The translations under genes were made by a program, and so were the position numbers. Shown piece after piece: positions 51,678-60,090 of a stretch of DNA of 64,000 bases; the stretch's first letter is position 1, and the number at the start of each line of letters is the position of its first letter. The DNA comes from Jhaorihella thermophila (GTDB lineage: Bacteria; Pseudomonadota; Alphaproteobacteria; Rhodobacterales; Rhodobacteraceae). The stretch is from the NCBI RefSeq assembly GCF_900108275.1, contig NZ_FNVD01000009.1, forward strand, positions 1 through 64,000. The letters run 5' to 3'. The notes under the pieces are model-generated. The model saw nothing but the letters and a program-made list of their open reading frames with translations. It was not told the DNA's origin and made no database searches.

Positions 51678-51845
51678 ATGATCGTCATTCTGGCGGCGCT
51701 GTTCGGCGCTGCACTGGGCGCGTTCAACGCGAAACGGCGCGGTGGCAAGGCAGCCGACATGGCGCAATACGCCGCCGCGCATGCCATCATCTTTGCCCTT
51801 CTGGGCCTGGCCGCGACCATCGTGATCGAACGGATGGCGGGGTAA
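51678..51845 (+). CDS. 55-residue two-helix membrane protein
   Basis: A short frame from ATG 51678 to TAA 51843-51845: a hydrophobic N-terminal helix (MIVILAALFGAALGAF), a basic turn (NAKRRGGKAAD), and a second helix (HAIIFALLGLAATIVI). It is six bases after DUF2927 and seven before the CoxE-like ATG, so it belongs to the same operon. Orthologs occur in Rhodobacterales as a conserved small protein of no known function. Confidence 0.7.
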   Translation: MIVILAALFGAALGAFNAKRRGGKAADMAQYAAAHAIIFALLGLAATIVIERMAG

Positions 51846-51852
51846 GGCGGCG

Positions 51853-53037
51853 ATGTTTCTTCCCTTCTTCGAAAACCTGCGCAAACACGGCGTCCCGGTC
51901 AGCTTGCGCGAATACCTGACCTTTCTGGAGGCGATGAAAACCAACCTCGTCATCTATGACGTGGAAGGCTTCTACTATCTCGCCCGCTCCGCGATGGTGA
52001 AGGACGAACGCAACATCGACAAGTTCGACCGCGCATTTGCCGCCACCTTCGAGGGGCTGGACGAGATCGGGCTGGACCAGGTGCTGGAGGCGGTGGACAT
52101 CCCCGCCGACTGGCTGGAGAAACTGGCCGAAAAGCATCTGAGCGAAGAGGAAAGGGCGCAGATCGAGGCGCTGGGCGGCTTTGACAAGCTGATGGAGACG
52201 CTGCGCGAGCGGCTCAAGGAGCAGAAGGGCCGGCATCAGGGTGGGAACAAATGGATCGGCACCGCGGGCACATCGCCCTTTGGCGCCTATGGCTACAACC
52301 CCGAAGGCGTGCGCATCGGCCAGAAGGAAAGCCGCCACCGCCGCGCGGTGAAGGTCTGGGACAAGCGCGAGTTCCGCAATTTCGACGACACGGTCGAGCT
52401 GGGCACCCGCAACATCAAGGTGGCCCTGAAACGCCTGCGCCGCTGGGCGCGCGAGGGCGCGAACATGGAGCTGGATCTGGACGGCACCATCCGCGCCACG
52501 GCCGAGCACGGCTATCTGGACGTCAAGGAACGGCCCGAACGCCACAACGCGGTCAAGGTTCTGCTGTTTCTGGACGTGGGCGGGTCGATGGACGACCACA
52601 TCAAGGTGGTCGAAGAGCTGTTCTCGGCCGCGCGCGCCGAGTTCAAGCATCTCGAATACTACTATTTCCACAACTGCCTGTACGAAGGCGTCTGGCGCGA
52701 CAACCGCCGCCGCTGGGACGCGCAGATTCCCACATGGGAGGTGCTGCGCACCTATGGGCCGGACTACAAGTGCATCTTCGTCGGCGATGCCTCGATGAGC
52801 CCCTACGAGATCGCCTATCCCGGCGGCGCCAACGAGCACTGGAACGCCGAGGCCGGTCAGGTCTGGCTGCAGCGCGCCCGCGAACAGTGGCCCAGCAATC
52901 TGTGGATCAACCCGGTGCCGGAAAAATACTGGGACTACACCCATTCCATCGGCATGATCCGCGAGATCTTCGAAAACCGCATGGTGCCGCTGACGCTGTC
53001 GGGGCTTGAGCGGGGCATGCGCGAACTGTCGCGGTAG
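51853..53037 (+). CDS. VWA-domain CoxE-like protein
   Basis: A 394-residue protein ending in a von Willebrand A domain with a MIDAS-like LFLDVGGSMDDHIKVV segment. The N-terminal 190 residues are helical. The CoxE family partners MoxR-type ATPases (CoxD) in activating carbon monoxide dehydrogenase and other enzymes. Its MoxR partner is 2.4 kb upstream in the same direction. ATG 51853 is close to the previous stop. Confidence 0.88.
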   Translation: MFLPFFENLRKHGVPVSLREYLTFLEAMKTNLVIYDVEGFYYLARSAMVKDERNIDKFDRAFAATFEGLDEIGLDQVLEAVDIPADWLEKLAEKHLSEEERAQIEALGGFDKLMETLRERLKEQKGRHQGGNKWIGTAGTSPFGAYGYNPEGVRIGQKESRHRRAVKVWDKREFRNFDDTVELGTRNIKVALKRLRRWAREGANMELDLDGTIRATAEHGYLDVKERPERHNAVKVLLFLDVGGSMDDHIKVVEELFSAARAEFKHLEYYYFHNCLYEGVWRDNRRRWDAQIPTWEVLRTYGPDYKCIFVGDASMSPYEIAYPGGANEHWNAEAGQVWLQRAREQWPSNLWINPVPEKYWDYTHSIGMIREIFENRMVPLTLSGLERGMRELSR

Positions 53038-53309
53038 GCCGATGTCCGGGTGAATCGTTGCCGTGGGCGTGCCCTTCCCGGGCGTGTCGCGCCTATTGGC
53101 ATTTCCCGCCCGGGACGCGTGGCGGCCCGGGCATGCGCCCGCCCGCCCCAAGGCGGGCGCACCCCTCCGTTGAAGGAGATGCAACTCCGGTCATTTGCGA
53201 CATGCCTCGCAAAGAGACACCGGCGCCGGGGCGACGCACGGTCGGGGTGGAATTCGCCGTGCCCGTGGTCTATCTGCGCAGGAATAGTGCGGAACGGAAA
53301 GCCTGATCC
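53038..53309. other. Gap before ribB with a hairpin, no FMN riboswitch seen
   Basis: These 272 bases include the stem GCGCCCGCC-CGCCCCAA-GGCGGGCGC (about 53136-53161). The conserved core of an FMN riboswitch was looked for upstream of ribB and is not present. A short frame ending just before ribB (53058-53306) has no features of a real gene. Confidence 0.4.
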
Positions 53310-54431
53310 ATGAATTTCGAAGAACCGGGGCCGGTCGAGGCCAGCCTGCGCGAAGCCATCAGCCCGATCGAAGAGATCATCGAAGAGGCGCGCCGCGGCC
53401 GGATGTACATCCTTGTCGATCACGAGGACCGCGAAAACGAAGGCGATCTGTGCATCGCCGCCGAATTCGCCACCCCCGAAGCGATCAACTTCATGGCCAA
53501 ATACGGCCGCGGCCTGATCTGCCTGCCGATGTCCGCCGAACGGATCGACCGGCTGGGCCTGCCGATGATGGCGGTGAACAATTCCAGCCGGATGGAGACC
53601 GCCTTTACCGTGTCGATCGAGGCGCGCGAAGGCGTGACCACCGGCATTTCCGCCCATGACCGGGCGCGCACCATCGCGGTGGCGATCAACGAACAGAACA
53701 CCATGGCCGATCTCGCCACGCCGGGCCATGTCTTTCCGCTGCGCGCCCGCCGGGGCGGCGTTCTGGTGCGCGCCGGCCATACCGAGGCCGTGGTGGACAT
53801 CTCGCGGCTGGCAGGGCTCAACCCCTCGGGCGTGATCTGCGAGATCATGAAGGATGACGGCACCATGGCGCGACTGCCCGATCTGGTGGAGTTCGCCCGC
53901 GAACACGGGCTCAAGATCGGCACCATCACCGACCTGATCGCCTATCGGTCGCGCAACGACAACCTGGTGATCGAAACCGGCCGACAGACCGTGACCTCGG
54001 AATTCGGCGGTGAGTGGGACATGCGCATCTTCACCGACCAGATCCACGGGGTCGAACATGTGGTGATGATCAAGGGCGACATCACCACGCCCGAGCCGGT
54101 GCTGACCCGCACCCACGCGCTGCACGAGGCCTCCGACGTCCTGGGCCTTGGCCCCAGCCCCGCGCGCGAACTGCCCCGCGCGATGGAGCTGATCGCCGAG
54201 GAAGGCCGCGGTGTGGTCTGCCTGTTCCGCGAACCGCGCCATTCGCTGTACGACGACGAGGACGAAGGCCCCCGCACGATCAAGCGCACCGGTCTTGGCG
54301 CGCAGATCCTGTCGAATCTGGGGCTCAGCGACCTGATCCTTCTGACCGACAACCCGCAGACCCGCTATGTCGGCCTGGACGCCTATGGGCTGTCCATCGT
54401 CGGCACCCGCCCGATCCTGTCCGGAGACTGA
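53310..54431 (+). CDS. ribB: 3,4-dihydroxy-2-butanone 4-phosphate synthase, RibBX type
   Basis: A 373-residue protein. The N-terminal 200 residues are DHBP synthase (DHEDRENEGDLCIAAEF, the ISAHDRARTI block and the RAGHTEAVVD end), making the four-carbon unit of riboflavin. The C-terminal part has the GTP cyclohydrolase II fold but lacks its zinc cysteines; where GCH II has FGSxRCDC this protein reads ASDVLGLGPS. So it is likely inactive as GCH II, the RibBX pattern known in alphaproteobacteria. A true RibA should be elsewhere. ATG 53310 is the start; ribH follows after three bases. Confidence 0.9.
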   Translation: MNFEEPGPVEASLREAISPIEEIIEEARRGRMYILVDHEDRENEGDLCIAAEFATPEAINFMAKYGRGLICLPMSAERIDRLGLPMMAVNNSSRMETAFTVSIEAREGVTTGISAHDRARTIAVAINEQNTMADLATPGHVFPLRARRGGVLVRAGHTEAVVDISRLAGLNPSGVICEIMKDDGTMARLPDLVEFAREHGLKIGTITDLIAYRSRNDNLVIETGRQTVTSEFGGEWDMRIFTDQIHGVEHVVMIKGDITTPEPVLTRTHALHEASDVLGLGPSPARELPRAMELIAEEGRGVVCLFREPRHSLYDDEDEGPRTIKRTGLGAQILSNLGLSDLILLTDNPQTRYVGLDAYGLSIVGTRPILSGD

Positions 54432-54434
54432 CCC

Positions 54435-54986
54435 ATGGCCGAAGCCGAATCCCATTACGTCCTGCCCCGCCCCAGCTTTGACAAGCCCGTCAAGCTGCTG
54501 ATCGTGGTGGCGCCCTATTACAAGGACATTGCCGACTGGCTGGTCGAGGGCGCCAAAGCCGAGATCGAGGCCGCCGGCGGCAGCTGGGAGATCGCCGAAG
54601 TGCCCGGCGCGCTGGAGGTGCCCACCGCCATCGGCATCGCCAACCGGATGTCGAACCATGACGGCTATGTCGCGCTGGGCTGCGTGATCCGGGGGGAAAC
54701 CACCCATTACGAAACCGTCTGCAACGACAGCAGCCGCGCGCTGCAACTGCTGGGGCTGCAGGGCCTGTGCATCGGCAACGGCATCCTGACGGTCGAGAAC
54801 AAGGAACAGGCCGAAGTGCGCGCCGACCCCGCCCGCGGCAACAAGGGCGGCGGGGCGGCGGCGGCGGCCTTGCATCTGATCGCGCTGGGCCGTAAGTGGG
54901 GCGCCCGGACCAAAGGCATCGGCTTCAAGCCGCCCTCGGACAGCTACCAGATCGCCGGCGACAGCAACGGATCACCCAAGGCATGA
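54435..54986 (+). CDS. ribH: 6,7-dimethyl-8-ribityllumazine synthase
   Basis: A 183-residue lumazine synthase: VVAPYYKDIADWLVEGA, VPGALEVPTAIGIA, the catalytic-site GCVIRGETTHYETVCND, and GNGILTVENKEQAEVRADP. It condenses the pyrimidine and butanone units into lumazine. ATG 54435 lies three bases after the ribB stop; its own stop overlaps the nusB start. Confidence 0.95.
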   Translation: MAEAESHYVLPRPSFDKPVKLLIVVAPYYKDIADWLVEGAKAEIEAAGGSWEIAEVPGALEVPTAIGIANRMSNHDGYVALGCVIRGETTHYETVCNDSSRALQLLGLQGLCIGNGILTVENKEQAEVRADPARGNKGGGAAAAALHLIALGRKWGARTKGIGFKPPSDSYQIAGDSNGSPKA

Positions 54987-55465
54987 GCGGAAAGCGCGCG
55001 CCCCAGACGGGCAATGACAAACGCAGGATGAAATCCGCCGCGCGGCTTTATGCCGTGCAGGCGCTGTTCCAGATGGAACAATCCGGCCAGACGGTCGATC
55101 AGGTGATTTCCGAATTCTTCGATCACCGCTTTGGCGCGACCTATGACGGCGAAGAGATGATCGACGGCGACATGGGCCTGTTCCGCAAACTGGTGGAAAA
55201 TGCGGTGAACTATCAGGCGCCGATCGACCAGATGACCGACCGGGCGCTGGTGGCGAAATGGCCGATCTCGCGCATCGACCCGACCCTGCGCGGCCTGTTT
55301 CGCGCCGCCGGGGCGGAACTGCTGCGGTCCAGCACCCCGCCCAAGGTGGTGATCAACGAATTCGTGGACATCGCGCGCGCCTTCTTTCCCGAAGGGCGCG
55401 AGCCGAAATTCGTCAATGCCGTGTTGGACCACATGGCGCGCGAAGCCCGGCCCGAGGCGTTCTGA
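54983..55465 (+). CDS. nusB: Transcription antitermination factor NusB
   Basis: A 160-residue helical NusB protein: AARLYAVQALFQMEQSG at the N-terminus and the conserved end (INEFVDIARAFFPEGREPKF then VNAVLDHMAREA). NusB binds boxA RNA with NusE in rRNA antitermination. ATG 54983 overlaps the ribH stop (ATGA), and the ribH-nusB pairing is conserved in many bacteria. Confidence 0.95.
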   Translation: MSGKRAPQTGNDKRRMKSAARLYAVQALFQMEQSGQTVDQVISEFFDHRFGATYDGEEMIDGDMGLFRKLVENAVNYQAPIDQMTDRALVAKWPISRIDPTLRGLFRAAGAELLRSSTPPKVVINEFVDIARAFFPEGREPKFVNAVLDHMAREARPEAF

Positions 55466-55640
55466 CCGCCACGTTCACGGGCAAGACACGCCTTGACCTG
55501 CAACCAAGTATCGTTTCGGTACCTGGAACAATCCCGGAATTGATCTCAAATTGTCTAAATCCTGCCTGAATCGCGGGGCATCTACTTCCTTGGCACCCAC
55601 CACCAGCAGTCCGCAAGAGGCTCGCCCAAGGAGAAAGACA

Positions 55641-56426
55641 ATGAAATTCACTCGTTTCACGCTGATCGCCGGGATCGGGCTGGGGCTTTCGGCCTGCGCC
55701 ACGGCCGACCTGCCGACGCGGAACGCGCCGTTCGAAGAAATTCCCGCAACATCGGTCACCACGCCGCAGGGCTATCGCGCCGCGCTGCCCTCCGAGGAAA
55801 CCGTGCAAGAGCTGCGCGACACCACCGTGCTCAAGGCCGTGATCGAGGCCCCCAGCACCGAGGCCGCGATCGCCAGCCTGCCGAACGCGCCAAGGGATCT
55901 GTCCCCCTACGAATCCCCGGTCACGGTCGAAGACGTCATCGTTCACGTTCCGCGCAGCCTGAAGGTTTCGGAACGCAACAGCTACTACCCGCGCGGCGAC
56001 ATCGTCTGGCGCGGCGACCCGATCGGCGACCGCCATGCGCAAGTTCAGGCCATCTTTGAATCCGCCTTCAAGCGCGGCGTCCAATCACTGCACGGCCCGG
56101 TCAAGGTGGATCTGGAGGTGACGGTCAAGCGGTTCCACGCTCTGACCGAAAAGGCCCGCTATACCATCGGCGGCGTGCACTCGATCACCTTCGATCTGGC
56201 GGTTCGCGACGCCGAAACCGGCAAGATCCTGGTTCCGCCGCGCACGATCCGCGCCGACCTCGATGGCTTCGGCGGCCAGCAGGCGATCCTTGCCGAGGCC
56301 CGGGGCGAGACGCAAAAGGTGCGCATCACCAACCACCTTGCCGAAGTGATCCGCGAGGAACTGAGCAACCCCGAGGGGTATCGCAACGCCTCGCTCGGCT
56401 TTTTCCAGCTTCTCAACAATCTCTGA
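55641..56426 (+). CDS. Rhodobacterales-type lipoprotein (DUF6778-like)
   Basis: A 261-residue lipoprotein with signal peptide and lipobox LSAC (Cys about residue 19). The mature part has no known catalytic motif; VKVDLEVTVKRFHALTEKAR and IRADLDGFGGQQAILAEARG are the clearest segments and match a lipoprotein family of Rhodobacteraceae that I would place under DUF6778. It may act at the outer membrane; the function is unknown. ATG 55641 follows AAGGAG, a strong site. Confidence 0.7.
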   Translation: MKFTRFTLIAGIGLGLSACATADLPTRNAPFEEIPATSVTTPQGYRAALPSEETVQELRDTTVLKAVIEAPSTEAAIASLPNAPRDLSPYESPVTVEDVIVHVPRSLKVSERNSYYPRGDIVWRGDPIGDRHAQVQAIFESAFKRGVQSLHGPVKVDLEVTVKRFHALTEKARYTIGGVHSITFDLAVRDAETGKILVPPRTIRADLDGFGGQQAILAEARGETQKVRITNHLAEVIREELSNPEGYRNASLGFFQLLNNL

Positions 56427-56465
56427 GCCTTTCCTTCCCTCGGGCAATGGAGATAAAAGGGCGCC

Positions 56466-57680
56466 ATGACAACGGCGCCCTCCGACCTTTTCGACCTCCC
56501 CCCCGTCCGGCTCAAGCCCAAGGCCAATGCCCGCGCGATCCGTCACGGCTACCCTTGGGTCTATGCCGACGACCTGGTGAACGACCGCCGCACCCGCGCC
56601 CTGCCGCCGGGCGCCGTGACCGTTCTGCAGGACGGCGACCGCCGGCCGCTGGGGCTGGTGGCGGTGAACCCGCAGTCGCGGATCATCTGCAGGATGCTGG
56701 ACCGCGACCCCGCCGCACGCATCGATGAAGAATGGTTCGCCGCCCGCCTGACCCGCGCGCTCGACCTGCGCGCGCATCTGTTCGACGCCCCCTTCTACCG
56801 GCTGGTCCATGCCGAGGCCGACGGCCTGCCCGGCGTCGTGATCGACCGATTCGGCGATACTTGCGTCATCCAGCCCAACGCCGCCTGGGCCGAAGCCCGG
56901 CTGGAGGCTCTCACCGCCGCGCTGATCCGGGTTACCGGCGCGCGGGTCGTGCTCAAGAACGCCTCCGGACGGGCCCGCGCGCTCGAAGGGCTCGACGACA
57001 TCTCGGGCGTCCTGCACGGCACCGCGCCCGCCGCCGCGGTGCCGGTGCCGATGAACGGCGCGACCTACATGGCCGACCTGACCGGCGGGCAGAAAACCGG
57101 CCTCTTCTACGACCAGCGCCCCAACCACGCCTTTGCTGCCCGGCTGGCGGCGGGCGGGGCGCAGGTGCTGGACGTGTTCTCGCATGTGGGCGGGTTTGCG
57201 CTGGCCGCACTCGCCGGCGGCGCAGGCGCGGCGCTTTCGGTGGACGGCTCGGCCGCCGCGCTGGAACTGGCCCGCAAGGGCGCCGAGGCCGGCGGCATGG
57301 CCGACCGCTTCGCCACCCGACAGGGCGACGCCTTCGACGTCATGGCCGCGCTCGCCGTCGAAGGCGAACGGTTCGACATGGTGATCTGCGACCCGCCGGC
57401 CTTCGCGCCCTCGAAACAGGCGCTCGACGCGGGCCTGCGCGCCTATGAACGGGTCGCCCGGCTCGCCGCCCCGCTGGTGGCTCCGGGGGGCTTTCTCGGC
57501 CTCTGCTCGTGTTCGCACGCGGCCGATCTGTCCCGTTTCCGCGCCGCCTGCATCCGGGGCATCGGCCGGGCCGGACGCCAGGGTCAGATCCTGCACACAG
57601 GCTTTGCCGGCCCCGACCACCCGACCCATCCGCAACTGGCCGAATCCGGCTACCTCAAGGCGCTGTTCTTCCGGCTGTGA
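56466..57680 (+). CDS. Class I rRNA methyltransferase, RlmI-like
   Basis: A 404-residue protein: N-terminal PUA domain (RAIRHGYPWVYADDLVNDRR) and a C-terminal SAM methyltransferase with VLDVFSHVGGFALAALAGGA (motif I) and VICDPPAFAPSK (motif IV). In E. coli the homolog RlmI makes m5C1962 in 23S rRNA. ATG 56466 gives a standard N-terminus. Its stop overlaps the PIN-domain gene start (GTGA). Confidence 0.88.
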   Translation: MTTAPSDLFDLPPVRLKPKANARAIRHGYPWVYADDLVNDRRTRALPPGAVTVLQDGDRRPLGLVAVNPQSRIICRMLDRDPAARIDEEWFAARLTRALDLRAHLFDAPFYRLVHAEADGLPGVVIDRFGDTCVIQPNAAWAEARLEALTAALIRVTGARVVLKNASGRARALEGLDDISGVLHGTAPAAAVPVPMNGATYMADLTGGQKTGLFYDQRPNHAFAARLAAGGAQVLDVFSHVGGFALAALAGGAGAALSVDGSAAALELARKGAEAGGMADRFATRQGDAFDVMAALAVEGERFDMVICDPPAFAPSKQALDAGLRAYERVARLAAPLVAPGGFLGLCSCSHAADLSRFRAACIRGIGRAGRQGQILHTGFAGPDHPTHPQLAESGYLKALFFRL

Positions 57681-58219
57681 AACTTTTGCTCGACGCTTGC
57701 GTGCTCTACCCCACGGTGATGCGCGAAATGCTGCTGGCCGTAGCCCGGCGCGGCCATTTCACACCGTTGTGGACAAGGCGCATCCTCGACGAATGGGCCC
57801 GCGCGGCGCGCAAGCTCGGCCCCGCGGGCGAAGCCCAGGCCGCAGCCGAAATCGCCCTGCTGCGCGCGGCCTGGCCCGCCGCCGAACTTCCCCCCGCACC
57901 GGGGATCGAGGCCCGCCTGTGGCTGCCCGACCCCAACGACACCCACGTCCTCGCCGCCGCCATCGCCGGATCGGCCGAGGCGATCGTGACGCTCAACGCC
58001 GCCGATTTCCCCCGCAACATCCTTGCCGAAGAAGGGCTCGACCGCCTCGACCCGGACAGCCTTCTGCTCTCCCTCTGGCAAAGCGCCCCCGAAGACATCG
58101 CCGCCGCCGCGCGCGACGTGCTCGACCGGGCCAACCGCCTCTCCGGCGACCGGTGGCAACTGCGCCCGCTTCTCAAGAAGGCCCGCCTGCCCCGCCTGGG
58201 AAAGGCGCTTGCGGAGTGA
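57677..58219 (+). CDS. PIN-domain protein overlapping the methyltransferase gene
   Basis: A 180-residue PIN-fold protein: KLLLDACVLYP with the first metal Asp, DPNDTHVLAAAI with the central acidic residues, and VTLNAADFP with the last Asp. PIN proteins are Mg-dependent RNases, often toxins. No antitoxin gene is next to it, and its GTG start (57677) overlaps the RlmI-like stop by four bases, so it is translated with an RNA-modifying enzyme. It may be an RNA-processing enzyme or a solitary toxin. Confidence 0.82.
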   Translation: MKLLLDACVLYPTVMREMLLAVARRGHFTPLWTRRILDEWARAARKLGPAGEAQAAAEIALLRAAWPAAELPPAPGIEARLWLPDPNDTHVLAAAIAGSAEAIVTLNAADFPRNILAEEGLDRLDPDSLLLSLWQSAPEDIAAAARDVLDRANRLSGDRWQLRPLLKKARLPRLGKALAE

Positions 58220-58223
58220 CCTC

Positions 58224-58276
58224 CTGCTTCTTTCTGGTCACAAATACCCACTGCGCCACCGCCCCACGGGCGCAGC
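58224..58276 (+). repeat. Dispersed AAATAC-core repeat with hairpin, copy 6
   Basis: Core CTGCTTCTTTCTGGTCACAA, then ATACCCA, starting five bases after the PIN gene stop, with the stem CTGCGCC-ACCGCCCCAC-GGGCGCAG. It lies between convergent genes. Confidence 0.65.
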
Positions 58277-58298
58277 GTCCGATGCCGGCGGATCCGGC

Positions 58299-59195
58299 TC
58301 AGCGCAGTTCTGGCGGATGAAAGCTCAGACCGTGATCGGCAAAGATCCTGGCCATCCGCCCGTCGGCAATCGCCGCCACGATGGCGTCGTCCACCGCATA
58401 GGCCAGGGGCTTGTAGCGGAAATGGACCGCGACGCCGATCGTCCATGACCCGACCGAAAACCCCGGCAGCGGCGGCGCATGAACCGCCAGCCCGTCGGCC
58501 AGCCCCGCCTCGAGCTGCGCCAGCGGCCCCATCGCCGCCATCGTCTCGCCCGTCGCCAGCGCTTTCATCGCAGCACTCATGGACGGATAGCGGCGAATGT
58601 CGCGCCCAAGCTGCCCACCGGGAAACGAGGTCAGGTAGAAATCGGCGATCGACTCGTTCTCGACCGCCACCGTGTCAAAGCGGAAACAGGCCGGAACCGG
58701 CGGATTGTCGGGATAGGCGTCCTTGCGATAGGCGATCCCGATCCGTTCCCGATGATACTGCCCGGTAAAGGTAACCTGTTCGACCCGGCAGGCATAGTCG
58801 CTGTCATAGGGCACATGCAGCATCACATTGGCCACCCGCCCGCCGACCACGGGCCCCTTCCAGATCCAGTTGCGCAGATCCGCATCCAGATTCTCGCCCG
58901 CCGCCACCAGCTGGAACCGCGCCTCCACCCCCAGCTCCCCGGCGATCAGCCGGCCGATCTCGACATCCACCCCGGCCGGTTTTCCGTCCTTTTCATAGGA
59001 CCAAGGGGGAAAGTCCCCGTAGGCCGCGAAGGTAATGAAACCGCGATCCAGAATCGTGTCCAGATCCGCGCCCACGATGTCCCGAGACGCGTTCTGGGGC
59101 CTGGGCTGCGGCACGTAGTCGGCACAACGCGTCCCCGCCGCGGCCGGCGCCGCGAGGCTCAGAGAAACGACGAAACCGAAGATCCACCCCTTCAT
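58299..59195 (-). CDS. MoxJ/XoxJ-like periplasmic binding protein
   Basis: A 298-residue protein with a cleavable signal peptide (LSLAAPAAAG) and the family-3 solute-binding fold: FITFAAYGDFPPWSYEKDGK near the start. This is the pattern of quinoprotein-dehydrogenase-associated binding proteins (TIGR03871, MoxJ family), needed to assemble or serve PQQ alcohol dehydrogenases. The mature chain has few Cys. ATG 59195 is 17 bases past the pedF stop, the two being one minus-strand operon. No XoxF gene is in the window. Confidence 0.82.
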   Translation of the reverse strand: MKGWIFGFVVSLSLAAPAAAGTRCADYVPQPRPQNASRDIVGADLDTILDRGFITFAAYGDFPPWSYEKDGKPAGVDVEIGRLIAGELGVEARFQLVAAGENLDADLRNWIWKGPVVGGRVANVMLHVPYDSDYACRVEQVTFTGQYHRERIGIAYRKDAYPDNPPVPACFRFDTVAVENESIADFYLTSFPGGQLGRDIRRYPSMSAAMKALATGETMAAMGPLAQLEAGLADGLAVHAPPLPGFSVGSWTIGVAVHFRYKPLAYAVDDAIVAAIADGRMARIFADHGLSFHPPELR

Positions 59196-59212
59196 GCGCC
59201 GATCGTGGCCCC

Positions 59213-59905
59213 TCAATGCGCCGCCGACAAGCCGATGGTCAGCGCCTCGGCCGCCGCGTGCACCGCCGGGGGATCCTGCGCCAGCAGCCCGGCGGCGCGG
59301 AACGGCGCGCTGTCGGCCACCGGCGCGCCCGAGGCCGTTTCCACCTGCGCCGCGATCGCCGCCAGTTCCTCGCGCAGCGCGGCAACATCGCCCTCGGCCC
59401 CGCCGGCGATAGCATTCAGCCGGTCGCGAATCTCGCGCGGCCGCGGGGTCGCCTCGTCCAGCGCCCCGTCGTCGGGGCGCGTTTCGATATAGGTGAGGAT
59501 CGCCCGGGCCGCCTTCTGCCCCAGCAGCTCGCCAAAGGTCGGCATCTTGGTGATCCCGTTTTGGGTATAGCCGTGGCGGAACCGCTCGATGAACCACTCG
59601 TCCCCGTATTCCTCGGCCTCCAGATAGCGCAGGTCCGGCGCGATCCCGCCCGACACCGCGCCCAGGCCGTGACAGCGCGCGCAGTTCTGGTTGTAGCCGC
59701 TGTCGCCGATCTCGACCGCCGTCTTCCAGACCTCCTCGCCCATGTTGCGATAGGGATTCTCGGTCAGCCACTCCTCGCCCACGTCCGGCAGCGCGTCGGT
59801 GTTGATCGGCTGCGGGGCGACATCCCCGTGCGCATGCACCAGCGTGGCAGCCGCGAACAGGCCCATCACGGCGCCAATCGAAGCGGGAGACAGTCTGAAC
59901 AGCAT
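59213..59905 (-). CDS. pedF: Cytochrome c-550 PedF (XoxG-like)
   Basis: A 230-residue periplasmic cytochrome: signal peptide ending AATLVHA, one heme site CARCH in NCARCHGLGAVSGG, and a probable Met ligand in KMPTFGELL. This is the PedF family (TIGR04494), electron acceptor of PQQ-dependent alcohol dehydrogenases. The last 80 residues are a helical extension beyond the cytochrome fold. ATG 59905 follows GGAGGAAA. It is divergent from the ABC binding-protein gene. Confidence 0.88.
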   Translation of the reverse strand: MLFRLSPASIGAVMGLFAAATLVHAHGDVAPQPINTDALPDVGEEWLTENPYRNMGEEVWKTAVEIGDSGYNQNCARCHGLGAVSGGIAPDLRYLEAEEYGDEWFIERFRHGYTQNGITKMPTFGELLGQKAARAILTYIETRPDDGALDEATPRPREIRDRLNAIAGGAEGDVAALREELAAIAAQVETASGAPVADSAPFRAAGLLAQDPPAVHAAAEALTIGLSAAH

Positions 59906-60090
59906 CGCGTTTCCTCCAGTGTTCGGCGTCTGAATGCGTTCTACTCCAGCCGGACGGGCCACGCATACGCGACTTTGGTTCCAATTCCGGCCTGTCCGGC
60001 GCCGTAGGCTACGACATTGGTCGGATGGACCCGAACGGACGGGGCGCAACAGGCTGTTTTTCGACACGCGCGAACTTTCCGGGACTGCGA

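Noticed and set aside
53058-53306. 82-residue frame before ribB
   Set aside because: Pro/Arg-rich composition, no ribosome-binding site, and it spans a GC-rich hairpin.
53038-53309. FMN riboswitch expected before a riboflavin gene
   Set aside because: The conserved core strings of the FMN aptamer are not present in this gap.
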